Assembly: GCA_031256435.1 (NCBI GenBank)
Contig: JAIRQO010000057.1
Coordinates: forward strand, 1 to 55,586
DNA length: 55,586 nucleotides
Origin: Cellulomonadaceae bacterium
GTDB taxonomy: Bacteria; Actinomycetota; Actinomycetes; Actinomycetales; Cellulomonadaceae
Reading direction: 5' to 3'
The translations under genes and the position numbers were made by a program. Within the stretch, counting starts at the first letter, position 1; every line of letters starts with the position of its first letter. Below, piece by piece: positions 27,758 through 35,396 of the stretch. Under the pieces are notes generated by a model. The model was not told the DNA's origin. It was given only the letters and a program-made list of their open reading frames with translations, and did no database searches.

Positions 27758-27764
27758 GGGTCCC

Positions 27765-28760
27765 ATGCAACTTCACACCATGGGCCGCGCTGCCCGCACC
27801 GTTTCCGCTATTGGCCTAGGCACCTGGCAACTCGGGTCAGATTGGGGCACCGTGTCCGACGATGCCGCCAGGGCCGTCCTTGACGCCGCGTATGAGGCAG
27901 GCGTCACCTTCTTTGACACCGCCGATGTGTATGGCGATGGCAAGTCCGAGCAGGCCATCGGCGCATGGCGCGCCTCCCGGCCCGATGCCGAGGTCATGGT
28001 GGCCACCAAGATGGGACGCCGGGTGGACCAGGTTCCGGAGAACTATGTGCTGGACAACTTCCGCGCCTGGACGGACCGATCCAGGAAGAACCTGGGGGTG
28101 GACCGGTTAGACCTCGTTCAACTCCACTGCCCGCCTACTGCTGTGTATAGCAGCGACGAAGTTTTCGACGCCCTGGACACGTTGGTCTCTGACGGCGCCA
28201 TTGCTGCCTACGGTGTCTCTGTTGAAACGTGCGACGAAGCCCTCACGGCTATCGCTCGTCCGGGTGTTGCTACCGTCCAAATCATTCTCAACGCCTTCCG
28301 GTTGAAGCCACTCGCCGCTGTGGTGCCCGCAGCCGAAGCCGCTGGCGTGGGAATCATCACGCGCGTGCCGCTGGCCAGCGGACTCCTGTCTGGACGGTAC
28401 ACAGCCACCACCACCTTTGCCGCCACCGATCACCGCACCTACAACCGCCACGGCGAGGCATTTGACCAAGGAGAAACCTTCTCCGGAGTGGACTTTGAGA
28501 AGGGTGTGGAAGCAGCCCAAGAGTTCTCGGCTTTGGTGAAAGACACCGTGGGCGATGCCTTGACCCCGGCGCAAGCCGCACTGGCCTGGATTTGGCAGCA
28601 ACCGGGTGTCACCACGGTGATTCCTGGCGCGCGCAACCCGGAGCAAGCCACCCTCAACGCCGCAGCAGGTTCCGTGGCTCCCCTGGGTGACGCGTTCAAC
28701 GCCTCCGTGCAGGACCTCTATGATCGCTACTTCAAAGAGGCAGTCCAAGACCGCTGGTAA
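27765..28760 (+). CDS. Aldo/keto reductase
   Basis: The 331-residue protein is an NADPH-dependent oxidoreductase of the aldo/keto reductase family. Visible marks are SAIGLGTWQLG near residue 14, FFDTADVYGDGKSEQAIG near 46 with the catalytic Asp and Tyr, VATKMGRR with the Lys near 77, LDLVQLHCPP with the His, and VIPGARNPEQA near the C-terminus for cofactor binding. The substrate cannot be told. The ATG at 27765 gives the family N-terminus and lies 7 bases after TACACT. The gene separates ftsQ from whatever precedes it in a complete division cluster. Confidence 0.92.
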   Translation: MQLHTMGRAARTVSAIGLGTWQLGSDWGTVSDDAARAVLDAAYEAGVTFFDTADVYGDGKSEQAIGAWRASRPDAEVMVATKMGRRVDQVPENYVLDNFRAWTDRSRKNLGVDRLDLVQLHCPPTAVYSSDEVFDALDTLVSDGAIAAYGVSVETCDEALTAIARPGVATVQIILNAFRLKPLAAVVPAAEAAGVGIITRVPLASGLLSGRYTATTTFAATDHRTYNRHGEAFDQGETFSGVDFEKGVEAAQEFSALVKDTVGDALTPAQAALAWIWQQPGVTTVIPGARNPEQATLNAAAGSVAPLGDAFNASVQDLYDRYFKEAVQDRW

Positions 28761-28763
28761 TCG

Positions 28764-28780
28764 GTGAGGTGACGCCTCAC
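28764..28780 (+). terminator. Small hairpin after the reductase gene
   Basis: GTGAGG and CCTCAC enclose TGACG just after the stop. Without a T-run it is only a weak candidate. Confidence 0.3.
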
Positions 28781-28804
28781 GGCAGGTAAACCTGTAGGAC
28801 CCAG

Positions 28805-30079
28805 ATGAGGATGGTGCTCGTGCCAGAGACAATCACCCTTGCCCAAGCCAGGCGCATTGCCATTGCAGCGCAAAGGCTCGCTAAGCCACCTCGCTCCGAG
28901 GTGACCCCGGGCATTCGCCAGGCTACTGCTATGGTTCAGCACCTCGGCGTGGTGCAGATTGACTCGGTGAACGTGCTGGCTCGCGCCCACCTCATGCCGC
29001 TGTATTCACGGTTGGGTCCGTATGACGTGGGCCTTCTGGACCGCTTGGCGAGTCAGACGCCTCGCCGAATCACCGAAGCGTGGGCTCACGAGGCATCGTT
29101 TGTGCCCGTGGACACCTGGCCGCTGCTGAACTACCGGCGCCGCGCAAGCCGCGACCATTGGCTCTTGCGCCATGACGGCACGGATGCCTCCACCTGTGAG
29201 GCGGTCCAGGCGCTACTCGCGGAACACGGCCCACTGACCGGCGGGCAGATGCATCGCATTCTGGACACCGAGCACCCCGGAGGTCCGTATTGGGGGACCC
29301 GGTGGACTGCTGCCAAAGCGGCGCTCGAAGTGCTGTTCGCTCAGGGCAGCGTGTGCGTGGCGGGGCGTTCGGCGCAATTCGAGCGCATTTATGATGTCAC
29401 GGAGAGGGTTATTCCGCCGTCAATTCTCTCTGCCCCCATTCCCGACGATGCCGAATGCGTGCGGCGTTTGATGGCCATCGCGGCGCGAGCGCACGGCGTG
29501 GCTACCGCTCGTGACCTGCGTGATTACTTCCGCCTCAGCCGCGGTGCGGGCAGTGCGTTGGCGCGGGAGGCACTTCCTGCGTTGGTAGAGAGCGGCGAGA
29601 TTCTGCCAGTCACCGTGCGGGGGCTTCCCGCGGATGCCAAGCCTGAGCAGTGGTTCCTCCACCGTGATGCGGTGGTGCCTCGCACGGCAACGCACCGCAC
29701 CTTGCTCAGTCCTTTTGATCCGTTGATTTTTGAACGTACTCGCCTTCTGCAGCTGTTTGACATGCATTATCGCATCGGGATTTATACGCCGGCGGATCAG
29801 AGGACCCACGGGTATTACGTGCTTCCGTTCCTTGACGGTGACCAACTCACAGCCCGCGTGGACCTCAAGGCGCACCGGAAAGCAGGGGTGTTATCCGTAG
29901 AAGAAGCACACGTGGAGCGGTGCGTTCCCCCGGGCGAAGCCCCCGCCGCGGCCGAACGCCTCGCACGCGAACTGCGGCGCCTGCAAACCTGGCTAGGTCT
30001 CGAGACCCTCCGCGTGGAACCCCGCGGTGATCTCGCCGAACCGCTACAGCAGGCGGTACGCAAGGCGGCACGCCGCTGA
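28805..30079 (+). CDS. YcaQ/AlkX-type DNA glycosylase, winged-helix (HTH_42) family
   Basis: Members of this family unhook interstrand crosslinks or remove bulky alkylated bases from DNA. The 424-residue protein has LGVVQIDSVNVLARAHLMPLYSRLG near residue 47. The QID triad there matches the QxD active-site motif I associate with the YcaQ/AlkX branch rather than the QxQ of AlkZ; that distinction is from memory. Further family features are ITEAWAHEASFVP, winged-helix-like segments, and the C-terminal LLSPFDPLIFERTRLLQLFDMHYRIGIYTPADQRTHGYYVLPFL. AGGA lies 6 bases before the ATG. It converges on thiL. Confidence 0.85.
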   Translation: MRMVLVPETITLAQARRIAIAAQRLAKPPRSEVTPGIRQATAMVQHLGVVQIDSVNVLARAHLMPLYSRLGPYDVGLLDRLASQTPRRITEAWAHEASFVPVDTWPLLNYRRRASRDHWLLRHDGTDASTCEAVQALLAEHGPLTGGQMHRILDTEHPGGPYWGTRWTAAKAALEVLFAQGSVCVAGRSAQFERIYDVTERVIPPSILSAPIPDDAECVRRLMAIAARAHGVATARDLRDYFRLSRGAGSALAREALPALVESGEILPVTVRGLPADAKPEQWFLHRDAVVPRTATHRTLLSPFDPLIFERTRLLQLFDMHYRIGIYTPADQRTHGYYVLPFLDGDQLTARVDLKAHRKAGVLSVEEAHVERCVPPGEAPAAAERLARELRRLQTWLGLETLRVEPRGDLAEPLQQAVRKAARR

Positions 30080-30178
30080 CCCGGCTCGATGGTAATCCCA
30101 GCGATTAGCCCTGTCACAGCCGCACCCATGTCACCAGAACAGTCACAGCCACGGGTAGAAACTCAGTCACACAGACCG

Positions 30179-31219
30179 TCAGTGGCGGAAGTGGTCCCAA
30201 CCTTGGGATGCTGTGTCACCAGCGTCATCGGCAGGGGTCTCGCTCCGGGGCTTGACGTGGCCCATCACCGTGAAGCCTTCCGGAAGGACGGACTGGGCGG
30301 GGAAGGTGGCCAGCAAGCCGTGGTCCTCTCCCCCAGCGAGTTCCGCAGCGCTGTACTGCTCTGTGGCCAGGCTCAGGTCCAGGGTGACGCCGCTGGCGTC
30401 AGCAATGCGGGAGGCGTCAAGGAGCAGACCGTCGGACACGTCAATCATGGCAGTGACCCCGGCGTCGTTTGCCACTACGCCCAATTCAATGGGCGGGTCT
30501 GGACGGAGAAAAGCCACCACGTCCGGTTCACTCAGTACGCGGGTCTCACTCAGTACGCGGGTCTCGCTCAACACACTGGTTTCATTCCTCGCATCACCTT
30601 CACGGGGCACGCAGGAATCGCTGCCGTCACCGGGAACGGCTCCCCCGCCACCATCGTCGAATATGGACGCTGAACTGGCCTCCAACAGTGCCAAGCCCCG
30701 CGCGGAGTGGCCAATCACCCCGGCGTGCGCCACCACGTCCCCCACCCGGGCACCACTCCGCAGCACCGGGTCACGCCCCTCTAAACTGCCATGGACGGTG
30801 ACGGCCACCATCACGGCATCTCCCCCGGACAGATCCCCCCCGGCAACAATGACGCCGTGTTTCCGGCAGGCGCTAGCCATGCCGCGCGCAAAGTCCTCCA
30901 CCCAGGTCACCGCCAGATCTCCGGGCATCACGAGTCCCACCACAATGGCCGTGGGCCGCGCCCCCATGGCGGCAATGTCGGCAAGATTTTGCATGACGGC
31001 ACGCCAGCCCACGTCAAAGCCGGTGGACCAGCACATCCGGAAATGCCTGTTCTCCACCAACACGTCCGTGGACACCACAAAGCGGCCATCAGGAGCGGCA
31101 ATCACGGCGCCGTCATCACCCGTGCCCACCAGGGCCACGCGGGAATTCTCCAGCGGCAGGAGAGGATTGATCCGGGCGAGGAGTTCCTGCTCGGACAAAT
31201 CGGCAACGCGCAAGGTCAC
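30179..31219 (-). CDS. thiL: Thiamine-monophosphate kinase with internal repeat
   Basis: ThiL phosphorylates thiamine monophosphate to the active cofactor thiamine diphosphate, which the nearby oxidoreductase beta subunit needs. The 346-residue protein has VGTGDDGAVI near residue 31, VSTDVLVENRHF with metal-binding Asp, QNLADIAAMGARPTAIVVGL, and IDVSDGLLLDASRIADASGV. Between these halves lies an insertion of about 40 residues, partly a threefold ETRVLS-like repeat (near 212-229) coded by 18-base units. The GTG start overlaps the stop of ddl (GTGA), so translation is coupled. Confidence 0.93.
   Translation of the reverse strand: MTLRVADLSEQELLARINPLLPLENSRVALVGTGDDGAVIAAPDGRFVVSTDVLVENRHFRMCWSTGFDVGWRAVMQNLADIAAMGARPTAIVVGLVMPGDLAVTWVEDFARGMASACRKHGVIVAGGDLSGGDAVMVAVTVHGSLEGRDPVLRSGARVGDVVAHAGVIGHSARGLALLEASSASIFDDGGGGAVPGDGSDSCVPREGDARNETSVLSETRVLSETRVLSEPDVVAFLRPDPPIELGVVANDAGVTAMIDVSDGLLLDASRIADASGVTLDLSLATEQYSAAELAGGEDHGLLATFPAQSVLPEGFTVMGHVKPRSETPADDAGDTASQGWDHFRH
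30531..30584 (-). repeat. Three 18-base in-frame repeats in thiL
   Basis: Units run at 30531, 30549 and 30567; the first two differ at one base and the third is degenerate. They encode ETRVLS, ETRVLS and ETSVLS. Confidence 0.8.
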
Positions 31220-32367
31220 CGCAGGCCCGTGGGACGTTCCAGTGCCAACTGGATCAACTCGTCAATCAAGTCAGCGTAGTGAACTCCGGAGACTTCCCAC
31301 ATCTGCGGATACATGGAGATGGGGGTGAAGCCGGGCATGGTGTTGATCTCGTTGACAATGATTTGGTAATCCGGCGTGACAAAGACGTCTACGCGGCTCA
31401 GGCCCTCGCCGTCTACCGCTTCGAAGGTCCGCACTGCGGCATCCTGCACGGCGGCAGCAACCTCTGCGGGCAAGTCCGTGGGGCAGATGGTGCGCGACGA
31501 AGCGTCCAGGTACTTTGCCTCGAAGCTGTAGAACGTGTGGCCGTCCTCGCGCACCTGGATCTCGCCGGGAATGGACGCCCGGGGACGTTCATCCCCGTGA
31601 CCACCCAGAACGGCACATTCAATCTCGCGCCCCACAATGCCTTGCTCCACCAGGACTTTGGGATCGTGCTTCTGCGCTTCTTCCATGGCTGCGGGGAGTT
31701 GGTCAATGGAATCGATCCGTGTGATTCCTAGCGACGATCCCGCCCGTGCAGGCTTCACAAACACGGGGAAGGTGAGTTTCTCCACGGCGGCAATGCACTC
31801 GTCACGCTGGGTGCGCCACTGCCACGGTTTGATCAGCGTGTAGGGACCTACAGCCAAACCGGCTCCTTGCAGCGCCAACTTCATGAAGTGTTTGTCCATT
31901 CCCACGGCTGAGGCCAGAATGCCGCATCCCACATATTTCAGATCGGCAAGTTCCAAGAACCCTTGCACGGTGCCGTCTTCACCAAACGGGCCGTGTAGCA
32001 GCGGGAACACCACGTCTACATCGCCCAACTCCTCGGGCAAGTGGCCGGGTTCCATGACGCGGAGTGCTTGATCGCCCACTCGTCGGGCAAAAAACAACTC
32101 GGCACCGGAATCGGCGGTCACCTCGGGGAGGGTGTTCCCGTGGATCTCCCAATCGTCAGGATTGGACGAGGTCAGCACCCACTGACCCTCCTTGGTGATC
32201 CCGATGGGCACCACGTCATACTTGTCCCGGTCAATGGCGCGCATGACCCCGGAGGCCGTGGCGCAGGAGATGGGGTGCTCGCCCGAGCGCCCTCCGAAGA
32301 GCAGGGCTACGCGGGTTTTGGCCCCGGAGGGACGGACGGCGCGGATCATTCCAGTGGGAAACGGCAT
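31216..32367 (-). CDS. ddl: D-alanine--D-alanine ligase
   Basis: Ddl makes D-Ala-D-Ala for the peptidoglycan stem peptide. The 383-residue ATP-grasp protein has VALLFGGRSGEHPISCATA near residue 20, FPLLHGPFGEDGTVQGFLELADLKYVGCGI near 124, PVFVKPARAGSSLGITRI, and the C-terminal IIVNEINTMPGFTPISMYPQMWE. The ATG at 32367 lies 6 bases after TAGTCT and has no ribosome binding site. It forms an operon with thiL (4-base overlap), which is a cofactor gene and not a wall gene. The family call is secure. Confidence 0.96.
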   Translation of the reverse strand: MPFPTGMIRAVRPSGAKTRVALLFGGRSGEHPISCATASGVMRAIDRDKYDVVPIGITKEGQWVLTSSNPDDWEIHGNTLPEVTADSGAELFFARRVGDQALRVMEPGHLPEELGDVDVVFPLLHGPFGEDGTVQGFLELADLKYVGCGILASAVGMDKHFMKLALQGAGLAVGPYTLIKPWQWRTQRDECIAAVEKLTFPVFVKPARAGSSLGITRIDSIDQLPAAMEEAQKHDPKVLVEQGIVGREIECAVLGGHGDERPRASIPGEIQVREDGHTFYSFEAKYLDASSRTICPTDLPAEVAAAVQDAAVRTFEAVDGEGLSRVDVFVTPDYQIIVNEINTMPGFTPISMYPQMWEVSGVHYADLIDELIQLALERPTGLR

Positions 32368-32373
32368 GGCACC

Positions 32374-32379
32374 AGACTA
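32374..32379 (-). promoter_or_regulatory. -10-like hexamer for leaderless ddl
   Basis: TAGTCT ends 6 bases before the ATG at 32367. Confidence 0.45.
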
Positions 32380-32457
32380 TCCAGGGTTCGTTCGGCGCGC
32401 TGAACAGGTCACGGCACCCGCCGGGGTGGTGCTCGCTACCGTTTCATGTCACTTTCA

Positions 32458-32475
32458 TATCACTGTGACGTGATA
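32458..32475. promoter_or_regulatory. Operator-like inverted repeat upstream of sua5
   Basis: TATCAC and GTGATA are perfect inverted arms around TGTGAC, ending 10 bases before the sua5 ATG. A partial direct repeat, TTTCATGTCAC and TTTCATATCAC, overlaps it. A regulator is not known. Confidence 0.4.
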
Positions 32476-32485
32476 CCACTGACCT

Positions 32486-33538
32486 ATGGACACGGTGATG
32501 TTGAAATCTGACCTCCCTGCGGACGTGGCTCGCGCCGCCTCCATCATCCGGCAGGGTGGCCTGGTGGCCCTGCCCACCGAGACGGTGTATGGCCTGGCGG
32601 GCAACGCCTTGGACACCTCCGTGGTGCAGCGGATCTATGCCGCCAAGGGACGCCCCAGTGACAACCCGCTCATTGTGCATGTCAGATCGTTCGACGATAT
32701 TGGCCAGGTAGCGCAGGACGTTCCGGACGTGGCCCGCGCGTTGGCTGAAGGCTGGTGGCCGGGGCCGCTGACCGTGGTCCTCCCCAAGAACCCGGCAATT
32801 CCGGGTGAGGTCACCGGTGGTGGACCCACGGTGGCCGTGCGCTCCCCGGATCATCCGGCGTTCCAGCAGGTTCTGGACGCTGCGGGAGTTCCGCTGGCCG
32901 CCCCCTCGGCCAACACGGCGGGCAAGCCGAGTCCCACCACGGCCCGGCACGTGTGGGAGGACTTGCGCGGGAAGATTGATGCCGTTCTGGACGGTGGTCC
33001 GTGCCGTGTGGGGGTGGAGTCCACCGTGGTGAGCCTGGTGACGGATCCCCCGCGTTTGCTGCGCCCCGGCGGAGTGTCCTTGGAGGAACTCTGGGACGTT
33101 CTGGGGTACGTAGAGGTAGATCCGGCGGTCTCAGGAGATATGACGAGTGGGGAGGCTCCCGGTTCTCCGGGCATGAAGTACCGCCACTATGCTCCTGCAG
33201 CCCCTGTTACTGCTGTCACGGGCACGCCCGTGAACGCGCTGAGATATCTGCTTGACCGCGTTGAGAACAACCCAGACGTGGCTGTGGTGTGTTTTGACGA
33301 GGACCTGGGATTCCTCGGTCCCCTCCGGGAAGAAAGCGATGACCTGGTGGTGATTCCCTACGGTTCTCAGGAGGACCCGGACGCACTCAGTCACGGACTC
33401 TTTGAAGCGTTGCGCACTGCGGATGGTAGCGGCGCGGACTACATCCTGGTGCGATGCCCTGAGAGCAACGATGGACTGTACCGTGCGGTGAGGAACCGCA
33501 TCCTCAAAGCGGCAGCGTTCCAGGAAGCGGTGTTGTAG
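32486..33538 (+). CDS. L-threonylcarbamoyladenylate synthase, Sua5 type
   Basis: This enzyme makes threonylcarbamoyl-AMP from threonine, bicarbonate and ATP for the t6A modification at position 37 of ANN-decoding tRNAs. The 350-residue protein is the long Sua5 form. The YrdC domain (about 1-205) has GGLVALPTETVYGLAGNALD, IYAAKGRPSDNPLIVHV, WWPGPLTVVL and APSANTAGKPSPT. A linker with GSPGMKYRHYAP leads to the C-terminal Sua5 domain. No Shine-Dalgarno sequence precedes the ATG, and the inverted repeat at 32458-32475 lies close upstream. It ends 15 bases before the convergent gpsA stop. Confidence 0.93.
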   Translation: MDTVMLKSDLPADVARAASIIRQGGLVALPTETVYGLAGNALDTSVVQRIYAAKGRPSDNPLIVHVRSFDDIGQVAQDVPDVARALAEGWWPGPLTVVLPKNPAIPGEVTGGGPTVAVRSPDHPAFQQVLDAAGVPLAAPSANTAGKPSPTTARHVWEDLRGKIDAVLDGGPCRVGVESTVVSLVTDPPRLLRPGGVSLEELWDVLGYVEVDPAVSGDMTSGEAPGSPGMKYRHYAPAAPVTAVTGTPVNALRYLLDRVENNPDVAVVCFDEDLGFLGPLREESDDLVVIPYGSQEDPDALSHGLFEALRTADGSGADYILVRCPESNDGLYRAVRNRILKAAAFQEAVL

Positions 33539-33553
33539 GGCGCTCTGCCCCTG

Positions 33554-34558
33554 TTACTCCGTCTCGGACTTGCGGGGGCGGCCCAGGAGTGACGGCCCGA
33601 GTTCCTGGATGGGAAGCCGTCCGTGGAGCACCGCCACCACGCCGTTGGTGATGGGCATCTCCACGCCGATCTTCTCGGCAAGCGATTGCACGGATTCGGA
33701 AGATTTCACCCCTTCGGCGGTTCCTCCGGTGGCCGCGAGCGCCGCATCAAGGGTCATGCCTTCGCCCATCTTGAAGCCGAGAGTGTGGTTGCGGGACAAC
33801 GGCGACGCGCAGGTGGCCACCATGTCTCCCATACCGGCCAACCCGGCAAAGGTTTCCATGCGTGCCCCGAGGGCCAACCCCAGCCGCATCACTTCCGCGG
33901 AACCGCGCGTGATCAGCGTGGCGGTGGTGTTCCAGCCGTAGCCCAAACCCCGGGCCATACCCACGGCCACGGCAATGACGTTCTTCACGGCTCCGCACAG
34001 TTCCACACCAATGATGTCCCCGTTGGTGTACGGCCGGAAATACGCGGTGGTGCAGGCTTCGGCAACAATATTGGCCGTCCGGTCACTGGTGGAAGCCACC
34101 ACCGTGGCTGACGGTTGACGCACCGCTATTTCCCGTGCCAAGTTGGGGCCGGAGATCACGGCAATCCGGTCATCGCTGACACCCAGGGACTCGGCTACCA
34201 CCTCGGTCATCAACTTCAGGGTGCCGAGTTCCACGCCCTTCATCAGGGCCACAATCACGGCGTTCGGTTCCACCGCATCCGCCATAGCCTGCAACGCCTT
34301 GCGCGCCACCTGAGAGGGGATGGCTACCACCACAATGGTGGCACCCGTCAGGGCTTCACGATAATCCGCTGTGGCGACGATGGAGGTGGGAAGACTCACG
34401 CCGGGGAGATACCGCTCGTTGGCGTGATCCCGATTCAGCGTGTCGGCTACCTCGGACTCGCGCGCCCACAGGCGCACGTCACATCCGGCGTCTGCCAGAA
34501 TCATGGCGAAGGTGGTTCCCCACGCGCCTGCTCCTAGAACCGTGGCACGCGTGGTCAT
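33554..34558 (-). CDS. gpsA: Glycerol-3-phosphate dehydrogenase [NAD(P)+]
   Basis: GpsA makes sn-glycerol 3-phosphate from dihydroxyacetone phosphate for phospholipid synthesis. The 334-residue protein starts TTRATVLGAGAWGTTFAMILADAG, the dinucleotide-binding motif. It continues with VVAIPSQVARKAL, ISGPNLAREIA, the catalytic region CGAVKNVIAVAVGMARGLGYG, and GLAGMGDMVATC. It overlaps the preceding plsC-like gene by 4 bases (ATGA), which matches function, because the acyltransferase acts further down the same pathway. Confidence 0.97.
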   Translation of the reverse strand: MTTRATVLGAGAWGTTFAMILADAGCDVRLWARESEVADTLNRDHANERYLPGVSLPTSIVATADYREALTGATIVVVAIPSQVARKALQAMADAVEPNAVIVALMKGVELGTLKLMTEVVAESLGVSDDRIAVISGPNLAREIAVRQPSATVVASTSDRTANIVAEACTTAYFRPYTNGDIIGVELCGAVKNVIAVAVGMARGLGYGWNTTATLITRGSAEVMRLGLALGARMETFAGLAGMGDMVATCASPLSRNHTLGFKMGEGMTLDAALAATGGTAEGVKSSESVQSLAEKIGVEMPITNGVVAVLHGRLPIQELGPSLLGRPRKSETE

Positions 34559-35394
34559 GGGCGTTCCGTGGGCGGATAGTGGGTTTGCTTCTTCTTGTTG
34601 GCCGGGTGTTGGCGCAGATCAAAGCGCGGCTTAGGTGGCGTTTCTCCGCGACTTTCCCCCACCAGATCGCTGATGGCGTCCATCACGCGCGAGGTGGCTT
34701 CCCGCAGGACCTCCGCACTGGGTTCCTCCGTATACAAATCACTGAGATCCACCGGAGCACCCACGCGCAGTTGAACGCGCTTCTTCTTCCCAAAGGGCTT
34801 CAGCACCTTGCTGTACCGGTCCAGCACATCAGTAACGCCCCACTGGCCAATGGGAATCACGGGAACGCGGGAGGCAAACGCCATGCGTGCCACACCAGTT
34901 TTCCCTTCCATGGGCCAGTAATCAGGATCGCGCGTGAGCGTACCTTCCGGATAGAGCGCTACGCACGCACCTTTCTCCAGTTCAGCTGCTGCGGCAGCCA
35001 GGGATTCTCCGGCCTTCTCCGTTCCTCGATCCACCGGGATCATATGCGTGGCGCGCATGATGGAGCCGATCACCGGTGTGGTGAACAGGGAGCGCTTGGC
35101 CAGGATCCGTGGCGTGTAGCCGTTATCCACCAAGAATAGGGAGAAGGTCAGTGGATCCAGGTTGCTGGAGTGATTGGCGGCAGCAATGAAACCGCCCTCC
35201 GCAGGGAGGTTTTCTGTTCCATACCACTCAAAGCGGCACATGGCCTTCAGCAGCGGGCGTCCAATGTTGAAAATCCTTATGAACGCTTTGGGAGCCGGGT
35301 CAGCCGGTTGGCGCCTCGGCGGGCCCGGGGTGCCGTCAGCGCTACCAGGCACTCCCCCACCCACAGAATCGTCGTCGGATAATGAACGGACCAT
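34555..35394 (-). CDS. 1-acylglycerol-3-phosphate acyltransferase, PlsC family
   Basis: The enzyme adds the second acyl chain to make phosphatidic acid. The 279-residue protein has ANHSSNLDPL near residue 73 (the HxxxxD active site), VDRGTEKAGESL, and LYPEGTLTRDPDYW near 148 for substrate binding. The first 35 residues are rich in Gly, Pro and Asp and look disordered. It lies 2 bases after murA and overlaps gpsA, so murA, plsC and gpsA form one minus-strand operon that joins wall and lipid synthesis. Confidence 0.93.
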   Translation of the reverse strand: MVRSLSDDDSVGGGVPGSADGTPGPPRRQPADPAPKAFIRIFNIGRPLLKAMCRFEWYGTENLPAEGGFIAAANHSSNLDPLTFSLFLVDNGYTPRILAKRSLFTTPVIGSIMRATHMIPVDRGTEKAGESLAAAAAELEKGACVALYPEGTLTRDPDYWPMEGKTGVARMAFASRVPVIPIGQWGVTDVLDRYSKVLKPFGKKKRVQLRVGAPVDLSDLYTEEPSAEVLREATSRVMDAISDLVGESRGETPPKPRFDLRQHPANKKKQTHYPPTERP

Positions 35395-35396
35395 GA

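Noticed and set aside
27630-27764. Extended N-terminus for the aldo/keto reductase
   Set aside because: The extra 45 residues come from intergenic tandem repeats, and the ATG at 27765 gives the family start and the best promoter spacing.
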